Shown here piece by piece: positions 17,717 through 26,874 of a stretch of DNA of 64,000 bases (the first letter of the stretch is position 1; each line of letters begins with the position of its first letter). The notes under the pieces are model-generated. The model had not been told where the DNA came from. It was given only the letters and a program-made list of their open reading frames with translations, and did not search any database. The translations under genes and the position numbers were made by a program. The stretch is from an uncultured Pelagibacteraceae bacterium (GTDB taxonomy: Bacteria; Pseudomonadota; Alphaproteobacteria; Pelagibacterales; Pelagibacteraceae): contig CACJDW010000006.1 of the NCBI GenBank assembly GCA_902592275.1, forward strand, positions 1 to 64,000. The letters are read 5' to 3'.

Positions 17717-18928
17717 CTAAACCTTTTCAAAAATTAAAGCTGCATTAGTTCCACCAAACCCAAAACTATTTGACATTACTGTATTTAAGGTTGCTCCTGT
17801 TTCAGTTTTTGCAACAATTGGAAATTTTTTAGCATCATCATCCATATCTGTAATATTTGCCGATCCTGTTATGAAATTGTTTTTCATCATTATTAAACAA
17901 TAGATTGCTTCATGCACTGAAGCAGCCCCTAAAGGATGACCTGATAAAGATTTTGTTGAACTTATTTTTGGAATATCTTCTCCAAAAGTTTCTTTAATAG
18001 CATTAAGTTCAGTTATATCTCCAACTGGAGTAGATGTTCCGTGAGTATTAATGTAATCAATTTTATTTTTAGTAGTTGCCATCGCCATTTTCATACATCT
18101 GACAGCACCCTCTCCTGATGGAGCTACCATATCATATCCATCTGAAGTTGCTCCATAACCAGTTAATTCTGCGTATATTTTAGCACCTCGTGCTTTGGCA
18201 TGTTCGTATTCTTCAAGTACTAATACGCCTGCACCACCTGCAATTACAAATCCATCTCTAGTTTTATCATAAGCTCTAGACGCAGATTGAGGAGTATCAT
18301 TATATTTTGAAGACAATGCAGTCATTGCATCAAACATTGCTGTCATCGCCCAATGAATTTCTTCACTGCCACCTGCAAAAACAACATCTTGTTTACCCAT
18401 TTGAATCAATTCCATAGAATTTCCTATGCAGTGACCACTGGTTGCACATGCAGAACTCATTGTGTAGTTAGTTCCTTTAATTTTAAATGGTACGGCAAGT
18501 GTTGCTGAGGCAGTACTTGCCATTGTTCTTGGAACAATAAAGGGCCCCATTAGTTTTGGAGTTTTAGCTCTAGTTTTATCTGCTGCAAGTATTACGTTTT
18601 CAATTGATGGGCCACCTGAACCCATTACAATCCCAGTTTTAAAATTACTCACTTCACTTTCTTCTAAGCCAGAGTCCTCAATTGCTTCTTTCATTGCAAT
18701 ATAATTATAAGCAGAGCCTGAACCCATAAACCTAATTGTTTTTCTATCGATATGATCTTCAAGTTTAATATTTGGTTTACCATGAACATGGCTTTTTAAA
18801 TTGTGCTCTTTGTATTCCTCAGCATAAGAAATCCCTGATTTTGAGTTTAATAAAGATTGATGAACTTCCTCTTGATTATTTCCTAAACAAGAAACAACAC
18901 CTAAACCTGTAATAACCACTCTTCTCAT
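17717..18928 (-). CDS. fabB: Beta-ketoacyl-ACP synthase I (FabB)
   Basis: 403 residues. Catalytic set: Cys in [12 protein letters not shown], His in [11 protein letters not shown], Lys in [14 protein letters not shown] and the following His. [13 protein letters not shown] is the typical C-terminus. The protein condenses acyl-ACP with malonyl-ACP and, with FabA, extends cis-unsaturated intermediates. Being paired with fabA favours FabB over FabF. The ATG (18926-18928) shares one base with the fabA stop, so the two are translationally coupled. Confidence 0.96.
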   Translation of the reverse strand: MRRVVITGLGVVSCLGNNQEEVHQSLLNSKSGISYAEEYKEHNLKSHVHGKPNIKLEDHIDRKTIRFMGSGSAYNYIAMKEAIEDSGLEESEVSNFKTGIVMGSGGPSIENVILAADKTRAKTPKLMGPFIVPRTMASTASATLAVPFKIKGTNYTMSSACATSGHCIGNSMELIQMGKQDVVFAGGSEEIHWAMTAMFDAMTALSSKYNDTPQSASRAYDKTRDGFVIAGGAGVLVLEEYEHAKARGAKIYAELTGYGATSDGYDMVAPSGEGAVRCMKMAMATTKNKIDYINTHGTSTPVGDITELNAIKETFGEDIPKISSTKSLSGHPLGAASVHEAIYCLIMMKNNFITGSANITDMDDDAKKFPIVAKTETGATLNTVMSNSFGFGGTNAALIFEKV

Positions 18929-19428
18929 TATTTAAATAACCCCACTTTTAAACTTTCTGCTGAATATATTTTTTTATTATCTGCAAGAACAATTCCGTTT
19001 GCAAGCCCAACAGTTGTTCCTCCAGGAGACATAATTTTTTTCATATCTATTTCATATCTTACATTTTTTACACTCTGTAAAACTTCACCTGTAAATTTCA
19101 CAGTACCCACTCCTAAAGCTCTTCCTTTTCCAGGATTTCCTAGCCAACCTAGAAAAAAACCCACCAGTTGCCACATAGCATCTAAACCTAAGCACCCTGG
19201 CATAACTGGGTCTTTTTTAAAATGACAATCAAAAAACCAAAGATCATCTTTAATATCTAATTCAGCTTTTAAAGAGCCTTTATTAAATGTGCCATTATTT
19301 TCATTGATTTCGGTTATTCTGTCAAACATAAGCATTGGTGGAAGAGGTAATTTTGCATTACCAGGACCAAAAAGATCACCATTTCCACAAGTTATAAGGT
19401 CATCGTAGGAGTATGAGTTTTTTTTCAT
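18928..19428 (-). CDS. fabA: 3-hydroxydecanoyl-ACP dehydratase/isomerase FabA
   Basis: 166 residues from ATG at 19428, preceded by AGGGA. The longer in-frame start at 19497 would run through the regulatory spacer shared with irr and is rejected. Family signatures: [35 protein letters not shown] with the catalytic His and Asp, and [17 protein letters not shown]. FabA both dehydrates and isomerises the C10 intermediate, the branch point to unsaturated fatty acids. It is divergent from irr. Confidence 0.96.
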   Translation of the reverse strand: MKKNSYSYDDLITCGNGDLFGPGNAKLPLPPMLMFDRITEINENNGTFNKGSLKAELDIKDDLWFFDCHFKKDPVMPGCLGLDAMWQLVGFFLGWLGNPGKGRALGVGTVKFTGEVLQSVKNVRYEIDMKKIMSPGGTTVGLANGIVLADNKKIYSAESLKVGLFK

Positions 19429-19462
19429 AATTTTGAGTTCCCTTAATACTTGATTTAATGCT

Positions 19463-19488
19463 AATATAATATAATAAAACATTATATT
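19463..19488. promoter_or_regulatory. Inverted repeat in the fabA-irr divergent spacer
   Basis: AATATAAT (19463-19470) and ATTATATT (19481-19488) are perfect 8-base arms around a 10-base centre. It lies between the starts of fabA (19428, -) and irr (19522, +). It is a plausible operator, for example for Irr autoregulation, but A/T-only palindromes are common by chance in DNA of this composition. Confidence 0.35.
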
Positions 19489-19521
19489 TTTATTCATAAT
19501 TTAGAATAATTATAAAAAACG

Positions 19522-19950
19522 ATGCCAAAAAACTGCAATTTTATTGAAAAATTAAGAGAAGTTGGGCTTAGACCTACTAAGCAAAGAGTAAAAATGTGTG
19601 AAGTTTTGTATAATAGAGAAAAAACTTTTCATTTCACAATTAACGATTTGGTTAAATTGTTATCTGAGAAAATGAATCAAAAAATATCTCTAGCTACAGT
19701 TTATAACACAGTTCATGCATTTGAAAAAAAAGGATACCTAAAAGAAATTTCAATCGATAGTCATAAAAGTTATTTTGACACAAACACATCAGCACACCAT
19801 CATTTTTTTGATGAAGATACGCATGAGCTAATCGATTGTGATGAGAGCGATATAGACAAAATAAATATTAGAAAAAATATAACTGGAAAAAAAATAAATT
19901 CCGTTGAAGTTTTGGTTAGAGTTGCGAGTGATAATCAAACTCAAAAATAA
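19522..19950 (+). CDS. irr: Irr, Fur-family iron/heme response regulator
   Basis: 142 residues. GLRPTKQRVKMCEVLY and ISLATVYNTVHAFEKKGYLKE form the DNA-binding domain. The TSAHHHFFDEDTHELIDC run is the histidine-rich heme/metal-binding stretch typical of Irr rather than Fur. In alphaproteobacteria Irr represses or activates genes for iron use and heme synthesis and is degraded or inactivated by heme. Position next to fabA-fabB-fabI is the conserved one for irr. The following rubrerythrin and Fe-S genes would be natural members of its regulon; that link is inference. Confidence 0.88.
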   Translation: MPKNCNFIEKLREVGLRPTKQRVKMCEVLYNREKTFHFTINDLVKLLSEKMNQKISLATVYNTVHAFEKKGYLKEISIDSHKSYFDTNTSAHHHFFDEDTHELIDCDESDIDKINIRKNITGKKINSVEVLVRVASDNQTQK

Positions 19951-19999
19951 TTCTATCAAATCAAATACTTAAAATCTACATTATAATAATTCTAAACTG

Positions 20000-20027
20000 T
20001 TGACATATTTCATATAACTATTATATG
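20000..20027 (+). promoter_or_regulatory. Rubrerythrin promoter with overlapping inverted repeat
   Basis: TTGACA at 20000-20005 is a perfect -35; TATATG at 20022-20027 is a fair -10, 16 bases on. CATATA (20011-20016) and TATATG (20022-20027) form a 6-base inverted repeat that spans the spacer and the -10, where a repressor could block polymerase. A strong AGGAG ribosome binding site follows before ATG 20055. Confidence 0.55.
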
Positions 20028-20054
20028 GTGAGTAACATTTAAAAGGAGAAAATA

Positions 20055-20471
20055 ATGTCTTTAAAAGGAAGTAAAACAGAAGAAAACTTAAAAGCAGCAT
20101 TCGCTGGAGAAAGTCAAGCAAATAGAAGATATCTTTATTTTGCACAAAAAGCAGACATCGAAGGTTACAATGATGTAGCTACAGTTTTTAGATCAACAGC
20201 AGAAGGTGAAACTGGTCACGCTCATGGTCATTTAGAATACTTAGAGCAAGTTGGTGACCCTGCTACAGGAAAACCAATTGGTGAAACTAAAGCTAACTTA
20301 GCTTCAGCTATCGAAGGTGAAACTCACGAGTACACAGACATGTACCCTGGTATGGCTAAGACTGCTAGAGAAGAAGGCTTTGAAGAAATCGCAGACTGGT
20401 TTGAAACTTTAGCTAAAGCTGAAAAATCACACGCTGGTAAATTTCAAAAAACTTTAGAGTCTATTAGCTAA
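20055..20471 (+). CDS. Rubrerythrin-like diiron protein, no rubredoxin domain
   Basis: 138 residues. Two four-helix-bundle half-sites are visible: [20 protein letters not shown] and [14 protein letters not shown] for the first, [17 protein letters not shown] and [13 protein letters not shown] for the second, giving the Glu and His ligands of a di-iron site. Classical rubrerythrin also carries a C-terminal rubredoxin of about 35 residues, which is lacking here. Rubrerythrins reduce hydrogen peroxide in the cytoplasm. Codons are less AT-biased and the promoter and ribosome binding site look strong, suggesting high expression. It precedes an Fe-S oxidoreductase and a DUF3501 gene, a recurring cluster. 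Confidence 0.93.
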   Translation: MSLKGSKTEENLKAAFAGESQANRRYLYFAQKADIEGYNDVATVFRSTAEGETGHAHGHLEYLEQVGDPATGKPIGETKANLASAIEGETHEYTDMYPGMAKTAREEGFEEIADWFETLAKAEKSHAGKFQKTLESIS

Positions 20472-20480
20472 TCAAATTAC

Positions 20481-20503
20481 TTAGTGGGCGTTAGTCGCCC
20501 ACT
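20481..20503 (+). other. Stem-loop after rubrerythrin
   Basis: TAGTGGGCG pairs with CGCCCACTA around a short TTAGT-type loop. Adenines, not thymines, follow on the + strand, so it is not a standard intrinsic terminator. It may protect the 3' end of the short rubrerythrin mRNA and set it apart from the downstream Fe-S gene. Confidence 0.6.
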
Positions 20504-20536
20504 AAAAAAAATTCGTATTTCAAATAACTAAATTAT

Positions 20537-21868
20537 ATGAGCAAAGAAGGAAGTTTAGGTGCACCTATAAGACACCCTATAGATTTTGAGCATCCTGATT
20601 TTTTAAATCCTGAAAAGTTAGACGCTGAAATGAGAAGAGTGTTTGATATTTGTCATGGATGCCGAAGATGTTTTAATCTTTGTGACTCATTTCCAAAGTT
20701 ATTTGACATGATTGATGAATCTAAAAATGAAGATGTTGAAAGCTTATCTAGCGATCAATTTGCCCCTGTAGTTGATGCATGTACATTGTGTGATATGTGC
20801 TTTATGACTAAATGCCCATATGTTCCACCACATGATTTTGATTTAGATTTTCCACATTTGATGCTGCGATATAGAACAGCTCAAAAAAAATTAGGTAAAT
20901 TACCAAGCGTACCAACACAATTAGCCCAAATAGACCGAAACGCTAAAATTGGTGTTATGTTCTCTAAAATAGTTAATTGGGCATCAAATATTAAAAATAA
21001 ATTAATTAGAAAAATCTTAGAATTAATTACTGGAATAGATAAAAGAGTTCAATTACCAAAATATAACTCAGAAACTTTTTCTAATTTTTTCAAAAAAAAT
21101 AGAGATAAAATAAATTATCAAACATCTTCTAAAGATAGAAAAGTTGTTATTTATTCAACTTGTTTTGTAAATTTTAATAAAAAAAATACAGGTGTTGCCG
21201 CTTTAAAAGTTTTGAAAAAAAATGGTGTAGAAGTTCAGGAAGCTTACCCTGGTTGTTGTGGGATGCCATTTCTAGAGCAAGCTGATCTGCCAAAAGTTGT
21301 TGAACAAGCAAAAAAAGTTTCTAAGGATTTAGTCGAATGGATTGATAAAGGATATAAAGTAGTAACATTAACAGCGAGTTGTGGGTTGATGTTAAAATTT
21401 GAATGGCCTTTGTTGTTACCAAATGATGAAAAAATAAAAAAATTATCTGCAAATGTTATGGATATTGATGAGTATGTTGTGGATATTGCAAACAATGAGG
21501 GATTAGCAGAAGGATTAAATGAGATTGACGGGGGAGTAACCGTGCATCATGCTTGTCATGCTAGGGCACAGAACATGGGTATCAAAGCAAGAGATATGTT
21601 AAAACTAATACCAAACGTTAAAATTGATGTAGTTGAAAGATGTGCAGGTCATGGTGGAACTTTTGGAGTAATGAAAGAAACTCATGATTTAGCAAATAAA
21701 GTTGGAAGGCCTACAGCTAGACAAATAAAAACCAAAAATAATAAGTATATGGCTTCTGATTGTCCCTTAGCTGGTAAACATTTAAAACAGTTAGAAGTTG
21801 ATACAAACATATCTAATGATGAGGCACTACATCCTATCGAATTGATGGCAAAAAGTTATAACTTATGA
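20537..21868 (+). CDS. Fe-S oxidoreductase, GlpC/HdrD-like
   Basis: 443 residues. Two 4Fe-4S motifs are near the N-terminus: CHGCRRCFNLCDSFP and CTLCDMCFMTKCPYVPPH. Two CCG domains follow: STCFVNFNKK with GCCGMPFLEQ, and HHACHARAQN with ERCAGHGGTFG. This is the architecture of GlpC and heterodisulfide reductase subunit D-like proteins, which pass electrons from a partner to quinones or thiols. It lies 65 bases after rubrerythrin and overlaps the DUF3501 gene by 4 bases, so it may supply electrons to rubrerythrin, replacing the missing rubredoxin. That role is inference. Confidence 0.88.
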   Translation: MSKEGSLGAPIRHPIDFEHPDFLNPEKLDAEMRRVFDICHGCRRCFNLCDSFPKLFDMIDESKNEDVESLSSDQFAPVVDACTLCDMCFMTKCPYVPPHDFDLDFPHLMLRYRTAQKKLGKLPSVPTQLAQIDRNAKIGVMFSKIVNWASNIKNKLIRKILELITGIDKRVQLPKYNSETFSNFFKKNRDKINYQTSSKDRKVVIYSTCFVNFNKKNTGVAALKVLKKNGVEVQEAYPGCCGMPFLEQADLPKVVEQAKKVSKDLVEWIDKGYKVVTLTASCGLMLKFEWPLLLPNDEKIKKLSANVMDIDEYVVDIANNEGLAEGLNEIDGGVTVHHACHARAQNMGIKARDMLKLIPNVKIDVVERCAGHGGTFGVMKETHDLANKVGRPTARQIKTKNNKYMASDCPLAGKHLKQLEVDTNISNDEALHPIELMAKSYNL

Positions 21869-22464
21869 TTATGCCGAGAGAAAAAAGAGAAATTCAAAAA
21901 GAAGACATCATTCCCTTAGATGTTTATACAGAAAAGAGACGTGAATTAAGAAAAAACATTGTTGATTATAAAAAAAATAGAAGAGTTGCTTTAGGTCCTT
22001 ATGCCACTTTTTATTTTGAAAGTTATGAAACAATGTTAGCCCAAGTACAAGAAATGTTGTACATTGAAAAAGGTGGTGACGAGCAACTTCATGATGAGTT
22101 ATCTGCGTACAATCCTTTAATACCTAACGGCAAAGAACTAACTGCAACTTTAATGTTTGAAATAGATAATCCTATTTCAAGGGCTGCCTTTCTTGGAAAA
22201 GTTGGTGGAATAGAAGAAACAGTATTTATGAAAATAAATGGTGAGAAAATTAAAGCAGTGCCTGAAGAAGATGTTGATAGAACCTCTGCTGAGGGAAAAG
22301 CTTCTTCTGTACAGTTTATTCACTTTAATTTTACTGATGATCAAATAGAAAAATTTCAATCTAACAGTTCAGAAATTGAGCTTGGTATTGATCATAAAGA
22401 ATATTCTCATAGCACAAAATTATCTAAGGAAAATATAGCCTCATTATCTGCTGATTTTAATTAA
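21865..22464 (+). CDS. DUF3501 family protein
   Basis: 199 residues, soluble, no signal peptide. The sequence IQKEDIIPLDVYTEKRRELRK, GPYATFYFESYETMLAQVQEM and LMFEIDNPISRAAFL is that of the DUF3501 family, found beside rubrerythrin and GlpC-like Fe-S oxidoreductase genes in other proteobacteria. No cofactor motif or catalytic residues can be named. ATGA overlap with the Fe-S gene indicates coupled translation and a shared function. The second Met (third codon) is an alternative start. Function unknown. Confidence 0.8.
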   Translation: MIMPREKREIQKEDIIPLDVYTEKRRELRKNIVDYKKNRRVALGPYATFYFESYETMLAQVQEMLYIEKGGDEQLHDELSAYNPLIPNGKELTATLMFEIDNPISRAAFLGKVGGIEETVFMKINGEKIKAVPEEDVDRTSAEGKASSVQFIHFNFTDDQIEKFQSNSSEIELGIDHKEYSHSTKLSKENIASLSADFN

Positions 22465-22916
22465 TTTAGTCCCCAAATATTATCTGTTTTAATCCAACCT
22501 TCAAATTCTTCTGATGTAATTTTGCACCAATTTTGTTCACACTTTTCTATAATTAGTAATCTTCCTTCTTTTATTTGAGCAACTGGTTTAGCAAAAGATG
22601 TAGGTTTCTTAAATAAAACTTTGTCTTTTGTGGCTATTACTGAATTACTTTTTTTTAATTGTGAAATATGAATCCATCCGCTGTTATTTTTAAAATCAAT
22701 AATTCGTCTAAAATTTTCTTTTTTATCGATTTGTTTTAAAGGTAAATTTATTTTTTTGTAAACATACTTGATGTCAGATTCAAAACTTGGTCCATAGCGT
22801 ACATTCACCTTATTTTTTTTAAGAGAAACGAATATTTCTCCTGCATTACTTGAGGTAATAAAGAATATTAAAAGAGAGAATATAAAAATATTATTTATTA
22901 GATTTTTTATTTTCAC
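22461..22916 (-). CDS. Secreted bacterial SH3-domain protein
   Basis: 151 residues with a signal peptide (hydrophobic about 8-22, cleavage after SSNA). NKVNVRYGPSFESDIKYVYKK is a bacterial SH3 (SH3b) start, NNSGWIHISQL continues it, and a second, weaker SH3-like unit ends in EEFEGWIKTDNIWGL. Such proteins (COG3807) are periplasmic and thought to bind wall peptides. It converges on the DUF3501 gene with a 4-base overlap, and its 5' end overlaps the moeB-like gene by 26 bases. Confidence 0.82.
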   Translation of the reverse strand: MKIKNLINNIFIFSLLIFFITSSNAGEIFVSLKKNKVNVRYGPSFESDIKYVYKKINLPLKQIDKKENFRRIIDFKNNSGWIHISQLKKSNSVIATKDKVLFKKPTSFAKPVAQIKEGRLLIIEKCEQNWCKITSEEFEGWIKTDNIWGLN

Positions 22917-23658
22917 TTTTCTTTGTTTTATTTAATTTAACTTTTCTAAAGCTTAAATTTAATAAATCTATAATAAGAATAAATCCATTTAAATTTTGAC
23001 CAATTTTTAATATTTTTTTTAAAACTTCATTAGCTAGCATTGTTCCAATTGTTCCTGCTACTGGTCCCAATATTCCTTCGTATTCACAGTTTAATATTTC
23101 ATCAGTAATAACTTCCTCTTGATAGAAGTCTCGTAAAGAAGGAGTATTTTTATCTACAAAATTAAAAGTAAAAATATGACCATCAAATTTACTAATTGCT
23201 CCAGTCACAAGAAATTTTTTATATTTTAAACTTAAATCATTTATTAAAAATTTACTTTCAAAATTGTCAGTACCATCAATAATGAAGTCATAATTTTTTA
23301 TTATTTTTTCAAATTTTACTCTATCCATTTTAAAGTTATAAAGATTTATTTTTGTTTTTGGGTTTATTCTATTTAGTTTTTTTTTGGCAATTATAACTTT
23401 TGAGTGATTTAAATCTTTTTCATCATATAAACTTTGTCTATGAATATTTGATAGACTAACGGTGTCATGATCAACAATTCCTAGTTTCCCAATGCCAGAT
23501 CGGGTCAAAAAATCAGCCGCTGGACATCCTAGACCACCCATCCCAATTATTAAAACCTTTGAGTCTAGGATTTTTTTTTGTCCTAATGGACCTATGTTTT
23601 TTAAAATTATTTGTCTAGAAAATTTATCTATTTCTTTTTTGCTTAAATTTTTGCTCAT
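22891..23658 (-). CDS. MoeB/ThiF-family adenylyltransferase lacking the zinc cysteines
   Basis: 255 residues. The E1-like fold is clear: SRQIILKNIGPLGQKKI, the nucleotide loop IGMGGLGCPAADFL (39-44 glycines), NIHRQ (71-75) and DGTDNF (128-133). These proteins adenylate the C-terminal glycine of MoaD or ThiS. In MoeB a zinc is held by two CxxC pairs; here the first is PSLRDF (S174, D177) and the second position reads LNLSFRKV, so no zinc site remains. C191 in LNCEYEG is kept. The tail is lysine-rich. No moaD or thiS lies nearby, so the partner is unknown. Overlaps dut by 4 bases. Confidence 0.87.
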   Translation of the reverse strand: MSKNLSKKEIDKFSRQIILKNIGPLGQKKILDSKVLIIGMGGLGCPAADFLTRSGIGKLGIVDHDTVSLSNIHRQSLYDEKDLNHSKVIIAKKKLNRINPKTKINLYNFKMDRVKFEKIIKNYDFIIDGTDNFESKFLINDLSLKYKKFLVTGAISKFDGHIFTFNFVDKNTPSLRDFYQEEVITDEILNCEYEGILGPVAGTIGTMLANEVLKKILKIGQNLNGFILIIDLLNLSFRKVKLNKTKKSENKKSNK

Positions 23659-24092
23659 TTTCCAGTAGAGCCAAAACCACCTTCTCCTCTAATTGTTTCT
23701 GGTAGATCATCAGTTTCTTCAAGATCCATTTTAATTACAGGAGTTAAAATCATTTGTGCTATTCTATCTTTATCATTTATTAAAAAATCAGTTTTTCCGT
23801 GATTAAAAAGAATTACTTTTATTTCTCCCCTGTAATCACTATCAATAGTTCCAGGTGTATTTAAAACACTTATACTATTTTTTGCAGCTAAACCAGATCT
23901 TGGTCTTATTTGGATTTCGAAATCACTTGCAAATGCAACTGCAAGCCCTGTTGGAACTAAGCATGATGAGTTTGGTTTAAGATTAATGGGTTTTTTTACT
24001 AGTGCCATCAAATCCATACCTGATGCACCTTCTGTTTTGTAAGCAGGTAATTCAACCGTAGGGTCTAACTTTTTGATAAGAACTTTTGCCAT
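23655..24092 (-). CDS. dut: dUTP diphosphatase
   Basis: 145 residues, complete trimeric dUTPase: EGASGMDLMA, IRPRSGLAAKNSISVLNTPGT, IDSDYRGEIKV, DRIAQMIL and the C-terminal RGEGGFGSTGK that closes over the active site. It hydrolyses dUTP to dUMP, keeping uracil out of DNA and feeding dTMP synthesis. It sits directly after coaBC with a one-base stop/start overlap, an arrangement common in alphaproteobacteria. Confidence 0.96.
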   Translation of the reverse strand: MAKVLIKKLDPTVELPAYKTEGASGMDLMALVKKPINLKPNSSCLVPTGLAVAFASDFEIQIRPRSGLAAKNSISVLNTPGTIDSDYRGEIKVILFNHGKTDFLINDKDRIAQMILTPVIKMDLEETDDLPETIRGEGGFGSTGK

Positions 24093-25297
24093 TAATTTAA
24101 TTGATCAATTATTCTATCAACTATTTCATCAGAAATTCCAGATTTTTTTTTATATGAAAGTTTTTCTTTTTTAACGTCTTTGTTTTTATAATGAATTGTT
24201 ACCTCATTATAATCAGAATTAAATCCTATATCTTTATTTGATACATCATTAGAAATTATCCAGTCGCAATTTTTCTTGTTTAATTTTTCCTCTGCATTTT
24301 TATCAATCTCATTAGTTTCTGCTGCAAATCCAATGACAAGTCTAGGTCTCATGGAGTTATGTTTGGACACATAATTAAGTATATCTATATTCTTTTCTAA
24401 ATTTAAGTTTAAATTCTCTTGTTTTTTAATTTTATTTTCATACTTTTTATTAATTTTAAAATCAGCTACTGCAGCAGAAAAAATTGCTACATCAACAGGT
24501 AAATTTTCTTGAGTGGCAACTAACATTTCATCTGCTGTTTCAACTTTTATAAGATTAATATCTTTAGTAATTTCAAGATTAGTTGGACCTGATATTAATG
24601 TTGTATCAAAACCTTTTTTGGATAATGATTTTGCTAATTCATATCCTTGTTTGCCACTTGATTTATTTGTAATAAAACGAACGGGATCTATGTACTCATT
24701 AGTTGGACCTGCTGTAACTAATGCTTTAAATTTTTTATTATTTTTTTGAGTTAAGAAATATTTATCAACTTCTTCAGCAATTACTGATGGGTCTGACATT
24801 TTGCCCTCACCATATTCACCACACGCCATATCACCAACCTGTGGACCAATTAGTTTATATCCAAACTCTTTTAATTTTTTTATATTTGTTTTAGTAGTTG
24901 GATGCTCCCACATTCTTACATTCATTGCTGGTGCTAAAATAATGTTTTTATCTGAAGCCAAAACAACAGTGGATGCTAAATCATCAGTTGTTCCTTGAGC
25001 CAGTTTTGAAATTGTATTTGCCGTTGCAGGTGCAATTACGATTATATCTGCCCATCTTGAAAGTGAAATATGATCCATTTCAGCCTCATTTTCTACACTA
25101 AATAAATCGCTGTAAACTTTACCTTGAGAAAGTGATGTTACTGAAAGTGGAGTTACAAACTCTTTTGCACTTACTGTAAGAATTGTCTTTATTTCTGCGC
25201 CACTCTTTTTAAAAAGCCTAATTGTTTCAAGACTCTTATAAGCAGATATTCCTCCACAGATAATAAATAGTATTTTTTTATTTAACAAATTTTTCAT
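24092..25297 (-). CDS. coaBC: Bifunctional CoaBC (phosphopantothenoylcysteine synthetase/decarboxylase)
   Basis: 401 residues. The N-terminal flavoprotein decarboxylase has CGGISAYKSLETIR, APAMNVRMWEHP and GDMACGEYGEGKM. The C-terminal synthetase has VTAGPTNEYIDPVRFI, NKSSGKQGYELAKSL and a SAAVADF motif. Both steps convert 4'-phosphopantothenate to phosphopantetheine in CoA synthesis. It lies in ubiE-ubiB-coaBC-dut, 8 bases after ubiB. Confidence 0.96.
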   Translation of the reverse strand: MKNLLNKKILFIICGGISAYKSLETIRLFKKSGAEIKTILTVSAKEFVTPLSVTSLSQGKVYSDLFSVENEAEMDHISLSRWADIIVIAPATANTISKLAQGTTDDLASTVVLASDKNIILAPAMNVRMWEHPTTKTNIKKLKEFGYKLIGPQVGDMACGEYGEGKMSDPSVIAEEVDKYFLTQKNNKKFKALVTAGPTNEYIDPVRFITNKSSGKQGYELAKSLSKKGFDTTLISGPTNLEITKDINLIKVETADEMLVATQENLPVDVAIFSAAVADFKINKKYENKIKKQENLNLNLEKNIDILNYVSKHNSMRPRLVIGFAAETNEIDKNAEEKLNKKNCDWIISNDVSNKDIGFNSDYNEVTIHYKNKDVKKEKLSYKKKSGISDEIVDRIIDQLN

Positions 25298-25305
25298 TTG
25301 CAGAA

Positions 25306-26874
25306 TTAAAATACTATAAGGCCAAAAATTACAAGAAGTAATAAACCAATAATAGATTGATTTCTAAATGTTATCATTTCTGATTTCTTATTATTCAGAG
25401 CGGTGTAAGAATTTGAATTTTGTGGAATTTGACCACTAGCTAAAAACGTTAATGCTTGATTTGCTTTATCCATAATCTCAGGAAATTCTGGTAAACGTTT
25501 AATCACTTCAGATGTATTTTTTAAAGTTTCATTTAAATTATTAATTGGATCTTTGGTTTCTTTAAGCCAATTTTCTAGTACAGGCTTTGAAGTTGTCCAA
25601 ATATTTGTGTTTGGATTTAACTTTCTTGCTACACCTTCAACAACAACCATAGTTTTTTGCAACATTAATAATTGAGGTTGAGTTTGCATATTAAACTTTT
25701 CTGTTACATCAAACAATTGTTTGAGTAATTTACCTCCTGAAATATCTTTTACTTCTTGACCAAATATAGGCTCACCAATTGATCTCAAAGCTTGAGCTAG
25801 ATCATCGATTGGTACTTCTTTTGGAACTAATCCGGCCACTAAGTGAACTTCAGCTACTTTACGATAATCTCTTTGAATAAATCCAAATAAAATTTCTGCT
25901 AAAAACCTTTTACTAAGTTTGTCTAACCTGCCCATAATCCCAAAATCTATAGGTACAATTTGGCCGCTATTATCAACAAAAATATTTCCTTGATGCATAT
26001 CTGCATGAAAAAAACCATCTCTTACAGCATGTCTTAAAAAATGTTGGATAATATCTTCAGCTATTTTATTAGTATCTAAATTTCTTTTCTTTAGCTCCTC
26101 AGCTTCTCTTATTGAAATTCCATCTATCCAATCCAAAGTCATTACATTTTCACTAGTAAAATTCCAATAAATTTCAGGAACTTTAAATCCAGCATCATTT
26201 TTAGTGTTTTCAGCATATTCATTAGCCGCAGCAGCTTCGAATCTTAAATCCATTTCAAGATTAGTTATTTCTTTAAGTAAAAAAACAACTTCAACAAGTT
26301 TTAATCTTTTTGTTTTTTTTACAAATGACTCAATAATAAATGCAAATAACATCATTGCATCTATTTCTTCATTGAATATTTTTTTTATATTTGGTCTTAA
26401 AATTTTTATTGCTACATCTTTAATTGTTCCATTATCATTTATTTTTGCTTTATGAACTTGTGCAATTGATGCAGCAGCAACTGGTTCACTTAAATCAATT
26501 ATTGAATTAAACGCATCAATTCCAAGATCTTCTTTAATAATTTCTTTTGCTTCATGAATTGAAAAAGGGGGTAATCGATCTTGAAGTTTTTCTAGCTTTA
26601 AAGATAATTCTTCTCCAATTATATCTGGTCTAGTAGCAAGAAATTGCCCAAGTTTGATAAAAGTTGTACCCATAGATTCTAATGACCTAGATAGTCTTTC
26701 ACCATCATCCTCAATTAAATTATTTTGTTCTTTTTTTTCAAATGAAATAGATAAAATTTGGAATAATATTGTTACAGCTAAAGGAGGTTTTTTAAATTTT
26801 GATGCAATTTTTAAAATATCTGATTTTGCAATTTTTCTTCCTAATTTAAATAAAGTAATAAGTTTTTTAATCAT
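25306..26874 (-). CDS. ubiB: UbiB, atypical kinase/ATPase for ubiquinone synthesis
   Basis: 522 residues from ATG 26874, which shares one base with the ubiE stop (TAATG); an upstream Met at 26886 would lengthen the overlap and is less likely. ABC1/UbiB features: SMGTTFIKLGQFLATRPD, the KxGQ signature, AAASIAQVHKA (Ala-rich nucleotide loop), HADMHQGNIF and PIDFGIMGRL (DFG-like). A C-terminal hydrophobic helix (about 500-520) anchors it to the membrane. UbiB is needed for coenzyme Q synthesis, probably by extracting lipid intermediates with ATP. Confidence 0.95.
   Translation of the reverse strand: MIKKLITLFKLGRKIAKSDILKIASKFKKPPLAVTILFQILSISFEKKEQNNLIEDDGERLSRSLESMGTTFIKLGQFLATRPDIIGEELSLKLEKLQDRLPPFSIHEAKEIIKEDLGIDAFNSIIDLSEPVAAASIAQVHKAKINDNGTIKDVAIKILRPNIKKIFNEEIDAMMLFAFIIESFVKKTKRLKLVEVVFLLKEITNLEMDLRFEAAAANEYAENTKNDAGFKVPEIYWNFTSENVMTLDWIDGISIREAEELKKRNLDTNKIAEDIIQHFLRHAVRDGFFHADMHQGNIFVDNSGQIVPIDFGIMGRLDKLSKRFLAEILFGFIQRDYRKVAEVHLVAGLVPKEVPIDDLAQALRSIGEPIFGQEVKDISGGKLLKQLFDVTEKFNMQTQPQLLMLQKTMVVVEGVARKLNPNTNIWTTSKPVLENWLKETKDPINNLNETLKNTSEVIKRLPEFPEIMDKANQALTFLASGQIPQNSNSYTALNNKKSEMITFRNQSIIGLLLLVIFGLIVF

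Noticed and set aside
18928-19497. Longer FabA start at 19497
   Set aside because: Adds 23 residues unlike FabA and runs through the shared regulatory spacer; ATG 19428 has an AGGGA site.
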